The notes below the pieces were generated by a model. That model had not been told where the DNA came from and did no database searches. It worked only from the letters and a program-made list of their open reading frames with translations. A program made the position numbers and the translations under genes. A stretch of 32,309 nucleotides of DNA from positions 1-32,309 of the forward strand of contig JAITAI010000016.1 of NCBI GenBank assembly GCA_031284195.1, in the 5' to 3' direction. Each line of letters starts with the position of its first letter. Positions within the stretch are counted from its first letter, which is position 1. This DNA comes from Treponema sp. (lineage in GTDB: Bacteria; Spirochaetota; Spirochaetia; Treponematales; Breznakiellaceae). Below are positions 1 to 7,662 of the stretch, piece by piece.

Positions 1-158
1 CGGAAGGATCCTCTTGTACCCCGCCTCATCCCCTTCCAGGGCTGTTTAGGAGGTTCCCTGTTGCTCAGGCTGGTCCAGGGAAGGAATATCCTGCCATGTA
101 CCCCATCCCAACTCCCCGCCGTGTAAGAGGACAATCCTTTCTGCTGCCCTTTTCCCCA
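1..158. other. Non-coding edge downstream of pyrC
   Basis: This stretch follows the pyrC stop codon on the minus strand. I see no coding frame, no stem followed by a T-run and no repeat shared with other intergenic parts of the window. It is probably the pyrC 3' region. Confidence 0.4.
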
Positions 159-1502
159 CTAAGAATCATGGCTTAGGAAAGATTCAAAAACGACCCTGCC
201 CTGATATATGGTTATGAGTACCCGCCCCGTACAAGGCAACCCAGGAACCGGTGAATTCTTACCCCGGGATCTGAACAGATCAGGGTTTACCTGCCAGGCC
301 GCCTCAGTATCCACCACTATGAGATCCCCCCGAAACTTCGGCGCCATGCGGCCCCGGTCAGTAAGCCCCAGGATCCGGGCTGGGGATGCGCTCATCAGAG
401 CAGAAAGCCGGGAGAGGGTGATCCGGTCCTGCAAAACCAGTTCCATCTGGCATAGGGCAAAACTGGTCTCAAGACCGGTAAAACCCGGCGCTCCCTGGAG
501 CTTGTCCGCTTCTGTATGCGGGGCATGATCCGTAGCAATGGCGTCAATGGTTCCGTCTAGGACCGCCTCGATAAGGGCTTGCCGATCCACCTCGGTTCTT
601 AAGGGAGGATTCACCCGGCCCCAGGTTGCATCCCCCAGGGCATGAGCGGTCCCGTGGGTGAGGCACAGGTGATGCGGGCTTGCCTCTGCGGTAAGGGTGA
701 AGCCTTGAGGACCGGTTTTTTCCTGCTGGGTCCCCTTGGCCTTCCTGATGAGGTCCACCGATTCCTTGGTTGATACATGGGCAATATGCACATGCCCTTG
801 GGCTTGCCGAGCTCGTTCAATCACCCGTTGGGTTGCATGGTTCTCTGCAATACGGCTCCAGAATTCCCGGGGCTTTCCTGCGGCTTTTGCCTCCTCTGCT
901 TCAGGCCCCCCTGCATCACAGTGGCAGGATACGGGGATTCCCAATCGATGGGCCTCTTGTAAGGCCCGGTACAGAAGCTCATCTGAAACCACATCTTTAC
1001 CATCTTCAGAAAGCATACGGATCCAGGGTTCTGTCTTGGACAAGGGGCCTTTAAGGAGATGTATATCCGAAAGGACCTTGCCCTCCATACCCTGGGTCAA
1101 GGCCAGCACCGGGTACAGATCCACCAAGCCCAAGGCATCAGCGCGTTTTTTGAGGGTCTTCGCTTTAGCAAGGGTATCAATGACCGGTTTGGTGTTGGCC
1201 ATGCAAACCACCGTCCCATATCCCCCGGCCACTGCCGCAAGGGATCCAGACTCTAAGGTCTCTTTTTCAGGATACCCAGGATCCCGGAAATGGGCATGGA
1301 GATCTACCAAAGCGGGCATGAGGACCAGGGTTCCCCCTCCATGGATAGTCCGATGCATCGGAAGCCGAGTTTCAGGCAAGGTCGCACCCTGAGGGAATAC
1401 ATCCTGGATAACACCCTGTTCGATCCAGACCGAACCAGGCATATCCAGGGTTTCATCAACCAGACGGAAGTCTCGAAGTAAAAGCCCGGGAGATAAGTTC
1501 AC
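159..1502 (-). CDS. pyrC: Dihydroorotase PyrC
   Basis: Cyclises N-carbamoyl-L-aspartate to dihydroorotate, the third step of de novo pyrimidine synthesis, in the cytoplasm. The 447-residue amidohydrolase has the metal-binding signature DLHAHFRDPG (about residues 67-76, giving the paired His ligands), then GGYGTVVCMANTKP, HIAHVSTKES, AEASPHHLCLTH and the late ATDHAPHT motif carrying the catalytic Asp. GAPGFTGLET follows, as in the multi-domain-type dihydroorotases. Length is usual for the family (about 420-450). The start is a GTG whose bases overlap the TGA of the upstream pyrI (GTGA), so the two are translationally coupled. No catalytic residue appears missing. Confidence 0.95.
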   Translation of the reverse strand: MNLSPGLLLRDFRLVDETLDMPGSVWIEQGVIQDVFPQGATLPETRLPMHRTIHGGGTLVLMPALVDLHAHFRDPGYPEKETLESGSLAAVAGGYGTVVCMANTKPVIDTLAKAKTLKKRADALGLVDLYPVLALTQGMEGKVLSDIHLLKGPLSKTEPWIRMLSEDGKDVVSDELLYRALQEAHRLGIPVSCHCDAGGPEAEEAKAAGKPREFWSRIAENHATQRVIERARQAQGHVHIAHVSTKESVDLIRKAKGTQQEKTGPQGFTLTAEASPHHLCLTHGTAHALGDATWGRVNPPLRTEVDRQALIEAVLDGTIDAIATDHAPHTEADKLQGAPGFTGLETSFALCQMELVLQDRITLSRLSALMSASPARILGLTDRGRMAPKFRGDLIVVDTEAAWQVNPDLFRSRGKNSPVPGLPCTGRVLITIYQGRVVFESFLSHDS

Positions 1503-1927
1503 CGGAACTCCCCGGCGGATCGGATTTCATCGCAGTATTCACAGCGGTAGATGCGTAAATCCGGGTTTACCAAGTGAAAAACATGGGGCATGTAGGCTTC
1601 TGTGGAGGTAATACACCGGGGATTTTTACAGATCAACACATTCTCTACCCGTTCCGGGAGGGAGATTTTGATTTTTTCCCTGACTTTTTCGTTTTCGATG
1701 ATATTTACCGTAATATGAGGGTCGATGAGACCCAGAATAGCAAAGTTGATGGCAATGGTATTATCAATTTTAATGATATCCTTTTTCTCCATTTGACAGG
1801 AATTGGCATTCACCACAAAGGCCACCGTATAGGGGGTCTTATCCAAACCGAGCCAATTAAAAATCCTGATACCCTGCCCTGCCTTAATATGATCGATGAC
1901 GATCCCGTTTTTTATCTGCGCTAACAT
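1499..1927 (-). CDS. pyrI: Aspartate carbamoyltransferase regulatory chain PyrI
   Basis: Regulatory, zinc-binding subunit of aspartate transcarbamoylase. In the known enzyme it binds CTP/ATP in its N-terminal domain and holds catalytic PyrB trimers through its C-terminal zinc domain. The 142-residue protein has the allosteric-domain pattern IKNGIVIDHIKAGQGIRIF at the N-terminus. The four zinc cysteines are near residues 100, 105, 129 and 132 (CKNPRC ... RCEYC). The start is ATG with an AAGGAG Shine-Dalgarno six bases upstream. It overlaps pyrC by four bases. The catalytic partner PyrB is not beside it, although pyrB normally neighbours pyrI, so PyrB must be encoded elsewhere. Confidence 0.95.
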   Translation of the reverse strand: MLAQIKNGIVIDHIKAGQGIRIFNWLGLDKTPYTVAFVVNANSCQMEKKDIIKIDNTIAINFAILGLIDPHITVNIIENEKVREKIKISLPERVENVLICKNPRCITSTEAYMPHVFHLVNPDLRIYRCEYCDEIRSAGEFR

Positions 1928-1944
1928 TACTTACTCCTTCTAAG

Positions 1945-1974
1945 ATTATACAGCATGGTAGGTCCAGATGTCCC
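1945..1974 (-). promoter_or_regulatory. Possible promoter of pyrI-pyrC
   Basis: On the minus strand there is a perfect TATAAT (1945-1950) and, 18 bases upstream, GGGACA (1969-1974). The predicted start point near 1938 falls within the AAGGAG of pyrI at 1934-1939, so the leader would be only about 12 bases. That weakens the call. No attenuator-like structure is visible. Confidence 0.35.
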
Positions 1975-2010
1975 AAACGATGCTATACCGGTATCCTCTC
2001 TCTATACCCA

Positions 2011-2039
2011 TTGACTAAAAGTTCCATCTTTTGTATACA
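2011..2039 (+). promoter_or_regulatory. Sigma-70-type promoter of the rpsP operon
   Basis: TTGACT at 2011-2016 and TATACA at 2034-2039 are separated by exactly 17 bases, close to the housekeeping consensus. Transcription would start near 2046 and leave an untranslated leader of about 150 bases before rpsP. A small inverted repeat (AAACT-AC-AGTTT, about 2118-2129) lies in that leader. No other coding start lies between this promoter and rpsP. Confidence 0.65.
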
Positions 2040-2199
2040 TAAAATTCACGGGTACATGCTGCGGATCGCTAAGCCGGTCAGTCTGAACCGTTGCCAGGTT
2101 ATTAAAGAAGTTTTGCTAAACTACAGTTTGCAAAGATTCTAGTATGTATACAGCTAATCGGATTCCCTTGTATAGAGGGAACCCATGAGGAGGACCTCC

Positions 2200-2448
2200 A
2201 TGAGCGCCAGAATTAGGCTCAAAAAATTCGGAACCAAGAAACGGCCCTATTACCGCATAGTGGTTATGGATAAACATGCTCCCCGGGATGGGAAAGCCAT
2301 TGAAGAACTGGGATACTACCATCCCATTGAAAAAGAAGACCAGCAGATCCGGTTTAACGAGGAACGGGTAAAACTGTGGCTTCAGCAGGGAGCCACCTTA
2401 AGCGACACGGTGCATAAAATCCTGAACAAGCAGCGGGTATCCTTATAA
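2200..2448 (+). CDS. rpsP: 30S ribosomal protein S16
   Basis: Structural protein of the small ribosomal subunit. The start at 2200 gives 82 residues, the usual S16 length, opening with SARIRLKKFGTKKRPYYRIV. It includes the conserved RDGKAIEELGYYHP and the WLQQGA region. An in-frame ATG exists 15 bases upstream, but it overlaps the strong GAGGAGG Shine-Dalgarno at 2187-2193, which sits six bases before 2200 and so decides the start. It is the first gene of a plus-strand operon that continues to khpA, rimM, trmD and rplS, the common bacterial order. Confidence 0.97.
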   Translation: MSARIRLKKFGTKKRPYYRIVVMDKHAPRDGKAIEELGYYHPIEKEDQQIRFNEERVKLWLQQGATLSDTVHKILNKQRVSL

Positions 2449-2519
2449 TTGCGGTCGTATACTCCGCTAAGATTTATAGGGAAGCGTAAACCCTGATACA
2501 CGAAAGGGAAGGTGGAGAG

Positions 2520-2753
2520 GTGGAAAAAGATCTGGTTGAATATATCGTAAAGTCCCTGGTTGATGATCCTTCGTCAGTATCGGTCAGTGTTGTAGAGGGA
2601 GAAAAATCTACCATATTGGAACTTAAAGTTGCCCCTGATGATATTGGCAAGGTTATCGGTAAACATGGCCGTATTGCCAAGTCTATCAGGACCGTCTTGC
2701 AGGCAGCAACGGCAAAAGGAGGTAAGCACACGGTTCTTGAAATATTGGACTGA
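2520..2753 (+). CDS. khpA: KH-domain RNA-binding protein KhpA (YlqC family)
   Basis: Small RNA-binding protein of 77 residues, almost entirely one type-II KH domain. The RNA-contacting GxxG loop is visible as IGKHGR near residues 47-52, in DDIGKVIGKHGRIAKSIRTV. In Gram-positive bacteria relatives form a heterodimer with KhpB and influence cell size; the function in spirochaetes is inferred only. The start is GTG with a GGTGGAG purine stretch just upstream. Position between rpsP and rimM matches the widespread gene order. Expression presumably follows the ribosomal operon. Confidence 0.93.
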   Translation: MEKDLVEYIVKSLVDDPSSVSVSVVEGEKSTILELKVAPDDIGKVIGKHGRIAKSIRTVLQAATAKGGKHTVLEILD

Positions 2754-2771
2754 TGGGAGTGTCCGGGTCCA

Positions 2772-3299
2772 ATGGTCATTGAGGGGATGAACAAGGTGAC
2801 TGAACAGTTTATAGTAGGTGTAATAGGCGCTCCCTTTGGGCTCAAAGGTTATGTCAAGGTGCGATCCTACTCCGGTGAGTATGAGCATCTCAAGCAGCTT
2901 GATACCTTGCTCCTTCGGTGTGGGAATGTTGAACGGGTCTTGAAATTAGAAGAAACCCTGCCGCTTACCCGGGGTCTGGGAATGAAATTCAAGGGGATTG
3001 ATACTCCAGAACAGGCCCAGAGCCTCAGAGGTGGAGAGTTGATAACTGACCGGTTCCATGCAGCGCCACTTAAACCGGATGAATTTTATGTAGAAGACCT
3101 TCGCGGCTTGGAAGTGTTGGGGAATGGCAGAGTCCTAGGGCATATCAGGGATGTTTTCGAAGGCGGAGGGGGTCACCTCATTGAAATCCGCCTTAGTTCC
3201 GGGGACTTAAAGCTGGTTCCCTTTAGAAAGGAATTTTTCGGGGATATATGCCTTGAAAGGGGTACAGCGGTCCTATTGGAACAGGGGATCCTGACATGA
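2772..3299 (+). CDS. rimM: Ribosome maturation factor RimM
   Basis: Assists late 30S maturation (16S 3'-domain, S19 binding). The protein has an N-terminal RimM barrel (FIVGVIGAPFGLKGYVKVRS) and a C-terminal PRC-barrel (FYVEDLRGLEV ... GHLIEIRL). The start is ambiguous: ATG 2772 gives 175 residues, while GTG 2796 has GAGGGG (2781-2786) nine bases upstream and begins VTEQFIVGVIG, closer to the usual family start, giving 167 residues. The ATG at 2787 directly abuts the GAGGGG and is unlikely. It overlaps trmD by four bases (ATGA), which implies translational coupling. Confidence 0.94.
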   Translation: MVIEGMNKVTEQFIVGVIGAPFGLKGYVKVRSYSGEYEHLKQLDTLLLRCGNVERVLKLEETLPLTRGLGMKFKGIDTPEQAQSLRGGELITDRFHAAPLKPDEFYVEDLRGLEVLGNGRVLGHIRDVFEGGGGHLIEIRLSSGDLKLVPFRKEFFGDICLERGTAVLLEQGILT

Positions 3300-4075
3300 C
3301 GTATACGGTCCTTTCCCTTTTTCCAGAACTGATCGATGCTTTTTTCGCCCTTTCTATTCTGGGAAAGGCGGTAAATCGAGGGCTCTTGAGGTACCGTTCT
3401 GTAAATATCCGGGATTTTGCGCTGGATAAGCACAAAACTTGTGATGACGCCCCCTACGGGGGGGGGGCAGGGATGCTTATGATGGCCGAGCCGGTGGGAC
3501 GGGCATTGGCTTCTCTGGGGATACCTAATCGTTTGGATCCGCCGGTAGCAGCGGTCCCAAAGCCCAAGCCTCGGGTGATCTACCTTTCCCCTTCAGGACG
3601 GCCTTTTACCCAAGAGAAGGCAAAAGGCCTAGCCGAGGAAGCCGAACTTATCCTTCTGTGCGGACGGTATGAGGGCTTGGATCAGCGTATCATTGACGGG
3701 TATGTGGATGAGGAAATTTCCATTGGGGATTACGTGCTTTCTTCGGGGGAAGTGGCGGCTCTGGTGCTCATTGATGCCACCTACCGTTTAGTAGAAGCGG
3801 TAATCACTCCGGCATCCCTGGAAGAAGAGAGTTTTTCCGGGGGCTTATTGGAGTATCCCCAGTATACGCGGCCGGAGCAGTATGGTATGCTTAAAGTTCC
3901 AGAGGTATTACTTTCAGGGCACCATGAAAACATACGGCAGTGGCGCCTTCGGAAACGAATCGAAAAAACCCTCGCCCTGCGGCCGGATCTTATCCACCAG
4001 GGAGAGGAAGCGGGCCTGTTTGACCGGGAAACCCGTACCATTATAGTAGAACTACGGAATAGCGGTGCAGGATAA
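3296..4075 (+). CDS. trmD: tRNA (guanine-N1-)-methyltransferase TrmD
   Basis: Makes m1G37 in tRNAs that read CNN and other codons, preventing +1 frameshifting, with SAM as methyl donor. The 259-residue SPOUT enzyme has CDDAPYGGGAGMLM (about 49-62), LLCGRYEGLDQRI (about 120-132) and SIGDYVLSSGE (about 142-152), the trefoil-knot SAM site. The start ATG overlaps the rimM stop. The three consecutive glycine codons of the PYGGGAG motif plus the next base form an uninterrupted run of ten G at 3458-3467, a likely slippage site in an essential gene. Confidence 0.97.
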   Translation: MTYTVLSLFPELIDAFFALSILGKAVNRGLLRYRSVNIRDFALDKHKTCDDAPYGGGAGMLMMAEPVGRALASLGIPNRLDPPVAAVPKPKPRVIYLSPSGRPFTQEKAKGLAEEAELILLCGRYEGLDQRIIDGYVDEEISIGDYVLSSGEVAALVLIDATYRLVEAVITPASLEEESFSGGLLEYPQYTRPEQYGMLKVPEVLLSGHHENIRQWRLRKRIEKTLALRPDLIHQGEEAGLFDRETRTIIVELRNSGAG

Positions 4076-4099
4076 ACACTGTTATTCCAAGGGGGAGAA

Positions 4100-4501
4100 A
4101 TGAGTGAAATAAAGGCAGGTATCAAAGAAATTGTAGCCTCCCAAATGAAAAGCGAACTGGATCAATTCAAAGTAGGGGATACGGTAAAAGTCCATTTTAA
4201 AATCGTTGAAGGTAAGAACGAGCGGATTCAGGTATATGAGGGCCTGGTAATTGCCATCAAGAATGCCCAACTGAGCAAAACCTTTACGGTGCGGAAGAAT
4301 TCCTATGGGGTTGGGGTTGAACGGGTGTTCCCCCTTCATTCCCCGCGGATCGCCCAGGTTGAACTGATCCGTCCTGGCAAGGTCCGCCGGGCAAAGCTCT
4401 ATTATATCAGGAGTAAAATCGGTAAGGCCGCCAAAATCAAGGAACTTATTTCCAAAAAAAGAAAGCAGCCCCCGGTGCGTACAGAAGCCCCGCAAGGCTG
4501 A
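4100..4501 (+). CDS. rplS: 50S ribosomal protein L19
   Basis: Large-subunit ribosomal protein near the 30S-50S interface. The 133-residue protein has the L19 core: KVGDTVKVHFKIVEGKNERI, the QVYEGLVIAIKNA strand, FTVRKNSYGVGVERVFPLHS and GKVRRAKLYYIR. It is longer than the usual 115-120 residues because of a basic, Pro/Ala-containing C-terminal tail after IKELISKKR. GGGGGAGAA lies just before the start ATG. It follows trmD at a 24-base gap in the same operon. Confidence 0.97.
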   Translation: MSEIKAGIKEIVASQMKSELDQFKVGDTVKVHFKIVEGKNERIQVYEGLVIAIKNAQLSKTFTVRKNSYGVGVERVFPLHSPRIAQVELIRPGKVRRAKLYYIRSKIGKAAKIKELISKKRKQPPVRTEAPQG

Positions 4502-4563
4502 CGCTGGTAGCTGGGTGAGCAGGCTTCCTGAATACTCCGGTGCCTAGTATGGGAAGGGGTAAG

Positions 4564-4917
4564 GTGAACAAGTCCCAGAGAGGCCGGGAAGGTGAAGCCA
4601 GGGCAGTTGCATTTGTGGAAGCCGCAGGAATGCATATCGTCGCCCGGAATGTGCGTTCCAGGGGTGGGGAGATCGATGTGGTTGCCCTGGATGGAGAAAC
4701 CATCGTATTTATTGAGGTTAAGACTTGGTTTGTTTATCCTATTGAGGAGTTGCCCTACGGAATTGATGAGAAAAAACAGCGCCGTATCATTGAAACCGCT
4801 AAGTATTTTCTTTTTTCCCATCGAGAATATAGTGGTATGGCTGTTCGTTTTGATGTTATATTTATTGGACCGGAACTTATTACCCATCTTACATCAGCCT
4901 TTATGGAGTGTATATGA
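4564..4917 (+). CDS. yraN: YraN/UPF0102 family nuclease-fold protein
   Basis: Predicted small PD-(D/E)xK-fold protein of unproven biochemical role. The hallmark is visible: GREGEA near the N-terminus, then RGGEIDVVALDG and VFIEVKTW, giving the E...D...ExK active-site pattern. The start is uncertain. GTG 4564 has GGAAGGGG immediately upstream and begins VNKSQRGREGE, matching the family's usual opening (117 residues). In-frame alternatives at 4540 and 4549 lack a ribosome site. The stop overlaps the next gene by ATGA, so the operon is translationally coupled onward. Confidence 0.88.
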   Translation: MNKSQRGREGEARAVAFVEAAGMHIVARNVRSRGGEIDVVALDGETIVFIEVKTWFVYPIEELPYGIDEKKQRRIIETAKYFLFSHREYSGMAVRFDVIFIGPELITHLTSAFMECI

Positions 4918-5126
4918 TAACGGTTCAAAGGGATCACCATCGGGAGCCTGCTGAATTAGAATCGTTGAAACTCAAAATTAACGATCAAAAGTATCTGTAT
5001 GATGCAATCAATTGTTTAGCTATGATATTGAGTGATGAGATTCTGAATATACGTCAAGGAGGAATAGACCATGAGTGGGAGAGGAGGAGCCAGGCACAGA
5101 GGGTATCGTCGCCGGGAACGGACTGA
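4914..5126 (+). CDS. Small hypothetical protein between yraN and a zinc-site protein
   Basis: I do not recognise this 70-residue protein. Reality is supported by position and signals: its ATG overlaps the yraN stop (ATGA), and GGAG lies five bases upstream. The middle (SLKLKINDQKYLYDAINCL, then AMILSDEILN) looks like an amphipathic helical pair, so a small adaptor or coiled-coil-type protein is possible. Its last 56 bases overlap the start of the next gene in a different frame, so the C-terminus from about residue 53 is constrained by both. Function unknown. Confidence 0.6.
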   Translation: MITVQRDHHREPAELESLKLKINDQKYLYDAINCLAMILSDEILNIRQGGIDHEWERRSQAQRVSSPGTD

Positions 5127-5550
5127 TACGGGGCCGGAATATACCAAACCCAGTAGAAAAACCCTAGAAAATTCCCGATCCGATCGAGGGCGGGGGAGTA
5201 TGTACGAGCGGCTTCGGTGGACTCCTCCGGTAGTGGTTACCGGGCCTCTTCCTGTGCCGGATTGTCCGTATTGCGGTAAACCCATTAAGGATTTGGCTAC
5301 AGCAGTAGCAGATAAACATTCAGATACACCGGTTCATTTTGATTGTATCATCGCCAAAATTGCCGAAAACGAAACCCTGGAAAAGGAAGATTCCATTGCC
5401 TATATTGGAGGCGGTTGTTTTGGCATCTTGAGGTTTACCGGATATCAGAATACGCCTCGGTTTACCATTAAAAAAGTAGTTGAATGGGAGAATCGGGAAC
5501 AACGGGCAGAATGGCGGAAAATTATGAGCGATAGGTATTCTACGACATAA
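5071..5550 (+). CDS. Hypothetical protein with Cys/His metal-site pattern
   Basis: Not recognised as a named family. The 159-residue protein begins with an Arg/Gly-rich basic tail (SGRGGARHRGYRRRERT), suggestive of nucleic-acid contact. It then carries CPYCGKPI (Cys 65 and 68) and, about 20 residues later, HFDC (His 89, Cys 92), a plausible four-ligand zinc site. YIGGGCFGIL follows, and a charged C-terminus ends the protein. AAGGAGG at 5056-5062, eight bases before the ATG, is a strong ribosome site. The stop TAA shares one base with the start of the diguanylate cyclase gene (TAATG), so the two are coupled. An RNA- or ribosome-associated role is conceivable but only inferred from the basic tail and the operon. 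Confidence 0.78.
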   Translation: MSGRGGARHRGYRRRERTDTGPEYTKPSRKTLENSRSDRGRGSMYERLRWTPPVVVTGPLPVPDCPYCGKPIKDLATAVADKHSDTPVHFDCIIAKIAENETLEKEDSIAYIGGGCFGILRFTGYQNTPRFTIKKVVEWENREQRAEWRKIMSDRYSTT

Positions 5551-6806
5551 TGAGCGATATAGGTAAGCATACGCTCAACAATCTCGATACTCCAAAAACA
5601 GTTCCGATAGTATCATCCTCCAGCGCAAACCCGGTGATAGTATCGGCCGGGGAGGTTCCTTCTTTGGTACCTACCCCAGAAACTTCGCTTAAAATACCGG
5701 AGGATTTCTTATCAGACCCCCGCATTCAGGAACAGTATGGGCTCCTGCAGGCCCTGGGGGTCTTCCAGTACCTCGACCGTCTGAAACGGGAACTGGATAC
5801 CTATAAAAGCCTCTTCGTCGGTGCTTTAACTGTTTTTCATCATACGTCTATAGATGCTATGTTGGACACCGCAGTTTCTCAGCTTTCCACCCGGATATTG
5901 TTATCTTTTGTGGTGTTTTTGTGGAAGCCTTTCCAGAATAAAAACGAGATCCGCATCAGGGGATATGAGGGGCTTAAACCGACGAATATAGGACCTGCTA
6001 TTGAGAGTTTGGCCCTTTTTGAGGTCTTTTTTCAACAGCATCCTGAACCCTTAACCTATACGGATCTTCTGAAACAGATGGGATATAATACCGCGACCCA
6101 TGCCTTACAAGAGATGGAACCGGAACTGATAATCCCTATTCTGGGACCCTACGGGTTTTATGGGCTGATACTGGTGGGCCCTAAACTTCAGGGGGATCGG
6201 TTCCAGCCGGAGGAACTGACCTTTATTCGGGACCTCATGTTCTTTGTCTCCCTGGCCCTCCAGAATCACCTTCATTATAATCATTCCCTGCAGGATGTAA
6301 AAACCGGCCTCTATAATTACGGTTTTTTTATGACCCGCCTTGAAGAAGAAATATCCCGGATCCGGCGTAATGATTATGTATCTTCGGTTATTGTGATTGA
6401 CGTGGATTTTTTTAAGTCCTTTAATGATACCTATGGCCATATAGCTGGAGACCGGGTGCTTGAACATATCGCCTTTCTCATTAAAGGGGGAATACGCCTT
6501 GAGGATGTAGCCTCCCGTTTTGGAGGAGAGGAATTCACCGTGCTGTTGCCAGATACCAATGCAGAATCGGCATGGTATGTGGCGGAACGACTGCGGCTTG
6601 CTATTGCGCAATTAAAGGTTCCCTGGGAAATACCCTTACCGAGAATTACCATTAGCCTTGGTATTTTCACCTTTGATAACCAGACGGATATTATGGCTAC
6701 TGAAATTCTCAACCGGGCGGATAAAGCCCTATACGCGTCAAAAAGCCGAGGTAGAAATTGTACTACCCCATGGGAACCAGGGCTTGAATTCGGCATATAC
6801 CGATAG
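5550..6806 (+). CDS. GGDEF-domain diguanylate cyclase with N-terminal GAF-like region
   Basis: Makes the second messenger c-di-GMP from two GTP. The 418-residue soluble protein has an unstructured Ser/Pro-rich start (1-50) and a GAF-like sensory region (about 85-240) without a membrane segment. The C-terminal GGDEF domain (about 245-405) contains DVDFFKSFNDTYGHIAGD and the intact catalytic signature RFGGEEF at 323-329. An RxxD inhibitory-site motif (RLED, 316-319) lies exactly five residues before GGEEF, so product feedback inhibition is expected. The ATG overlaps the preceding stop by one base. Linkage to rpsP, trmD and rplS suggests co-expression with growth; that link is inference. Confidence 0.92.
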   Translation: MSDIGKHTLNNLDTPKTVPIVSSSSANPVIVSAGEVPSLVPTPETSLKIPEDFLSDPRIQEQYGLLQALGVFQYLDRLKRELDTYKSLFVGALTVFHHTSIDAMLDTAVSQLSTRILLSFVVFLWKPFQNKNEIRIRGYEGLKPTNIGPAIESLALFEVFFQQHPEPLTYTDLLKQMGYNTATHALQEMEPELIIPILGPYGFYGLILVGPKLQGDRFQPEELTFIRDLMFFVSLALQNHLHYNHSLQDVKTGLYNYGFFMTRLEEEISRIRRNDYVSSVIVIDVDFFKSFNDTYGHIAGDRVLEHIAFLIKGGIRLEDVASRFGGEEFTVLLPDTNAESAWYVAERLRLAIAQLKVPWEIPLPRITISLGIFTFDNQTDIMATEILNRADKALYASKSRGRNCTTPWEPGLEFGIYR

Positions 6807-6845
6807 AACATTTCGGGGAAAATACTACTTATAGATGGAGCGAGT

Positions 6846-7556
6846 ATGATTGGAATCATTGGAGCCATGGAGGATGAAATTATGCTGCTCCGTTCGGCCT
6901 TAACAAATCAGCAGGTCAAAACCATAGGAGGTTTTAATTTTTTTGCAGGCGAACTCGAGGGAAAGCCGGTGGTTTTATTGCGATCCGGAGTGGGTAAGGT
7001 AAATGCTGCCATAGGCTGCGCGTTGCTCATTACCACCTATCAACCGGATTTAGTCATCAACACCGGTTCTGCCGGAGGTATCGATCCTATGCTCAACTTT
7101 GGGGATGCCATTATTTCCGATGGCTTGGTGTACCATGACGTGGATGTTACTGCCTTTAATTACGCCCCTGGCCAGCTTCCTGGTATGCCTGCGGTATTTC
7201 CAGTGCCTGAGGATCTTATCGATCGGGCGCAACAGGCAGTGGAAGCGTTGAAACAGGAGCATAAGCTTCCTCCGGGGTTTAACCATGTGCGGGGACTTAT
7301 TGGGTCAGGAGACGTCTTTATGCACGAACCGGATCGGATTGCTGCGGTACGTACCCTATTCCCCGATATGAAGGCTGTAGAAATGGAAGGAGCTGCGGTG
7401 GCTCACAGTTGTTTCTTGTTCAAGGTGCCTGCCCTGATCATCCGCGCTCTTTCGGACATTGCGGGAACTGAATCGCCCTTGACGTTCACGGAATTTCTCC
7501 CGGTTGCATCTAAACATTCGGCGGAGATTGTGCTTCGTATCATCCGTAATACCTGA
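6846..7556 (+). CDS. mtnN: 5'-methylthioadenosine/S-adenosylhomocysteine nucleosidase
   Basis: Cleaves adenine from MTA and SAH. The product S-ribosylhomocysteine is the substrate of LuxS, also encoded in this window. The 236-residue protein (family usual about 230) has IGAMEDEI at the N-terminus with the catalytic Glu, SGVGKVNAA, NTGSAGGID, VYHDVDVTAFNY, GSGDVF, VEMEGAA (ribose contacts) and RALSDIAG with the catalytic Asp near 204. The start ATG has GGAG seven bases upstream. It lies 39 bases after the diguanylate cyclase and is probably the last gene of the long operon. Confidence 0.96.
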   Translation: MIGIIGAMEDEIMLLRSALTNQQVKTIGGFNFFAGELEGKPVVLLRSGVGKVNAAIGCALLITTYQPDLVINTGSAGGIDPMLNFGDAIISDGLVYHDVDVTAFNYAPGQLPGMPAVFPVPEDLIDRAQQAVEALKQEHKLPPGFNHVRGLIGSGDVFMHEPDRIAAVRTLFPDMKAVEMEGAAVAHSCFLFKVPALIIRALSDIAGTESPLTFTEFLPVASKHSAEIVLRIIRNT

Positions 7557-7596
7557 GAGGGCTATAGGGACGGTTACCCGGGTAATAGTTCCCTCT
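7556..7596 (+). repeat. Stem-loop with perfect palindrome after mtnN
   Basis: A perfect 12-base palindrome TTACCCGGGTAA (7574-7585) is nested inside AGGGA...TCCCT (7566-7570 and 7590-7594) and AGAGGG...CCCTCT. It directly follows the mtnN stop. There is no T-run, so it is not a classical terminator; it may protect the operon's 3' end. The 11-mer ACCCGGGTAAT recurs at 13911-13921 in the decayed intergenic region. Confidence 0.5.
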
Positions 7597-7662
7597 GCTG
7601 AGAAGCGCGCGGAGTTACTTTACCTGTAATGGAAGGATACACTGAGGCGTATAGGAAGAAAA

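Noticed and set aside
208..1481. Several plus-strand open frames across pyrC
   Set aside because: They are antisense to a clearly conserved dihydroorotase, lack ribosome sites and encode no recognisable motif.
2185..2199. Upstream ATG for rpsP
   Set aside because: It overlaps the GAGGAGG ribosome site that serves the ATG at 2200, and S16 proteins start at the later position.
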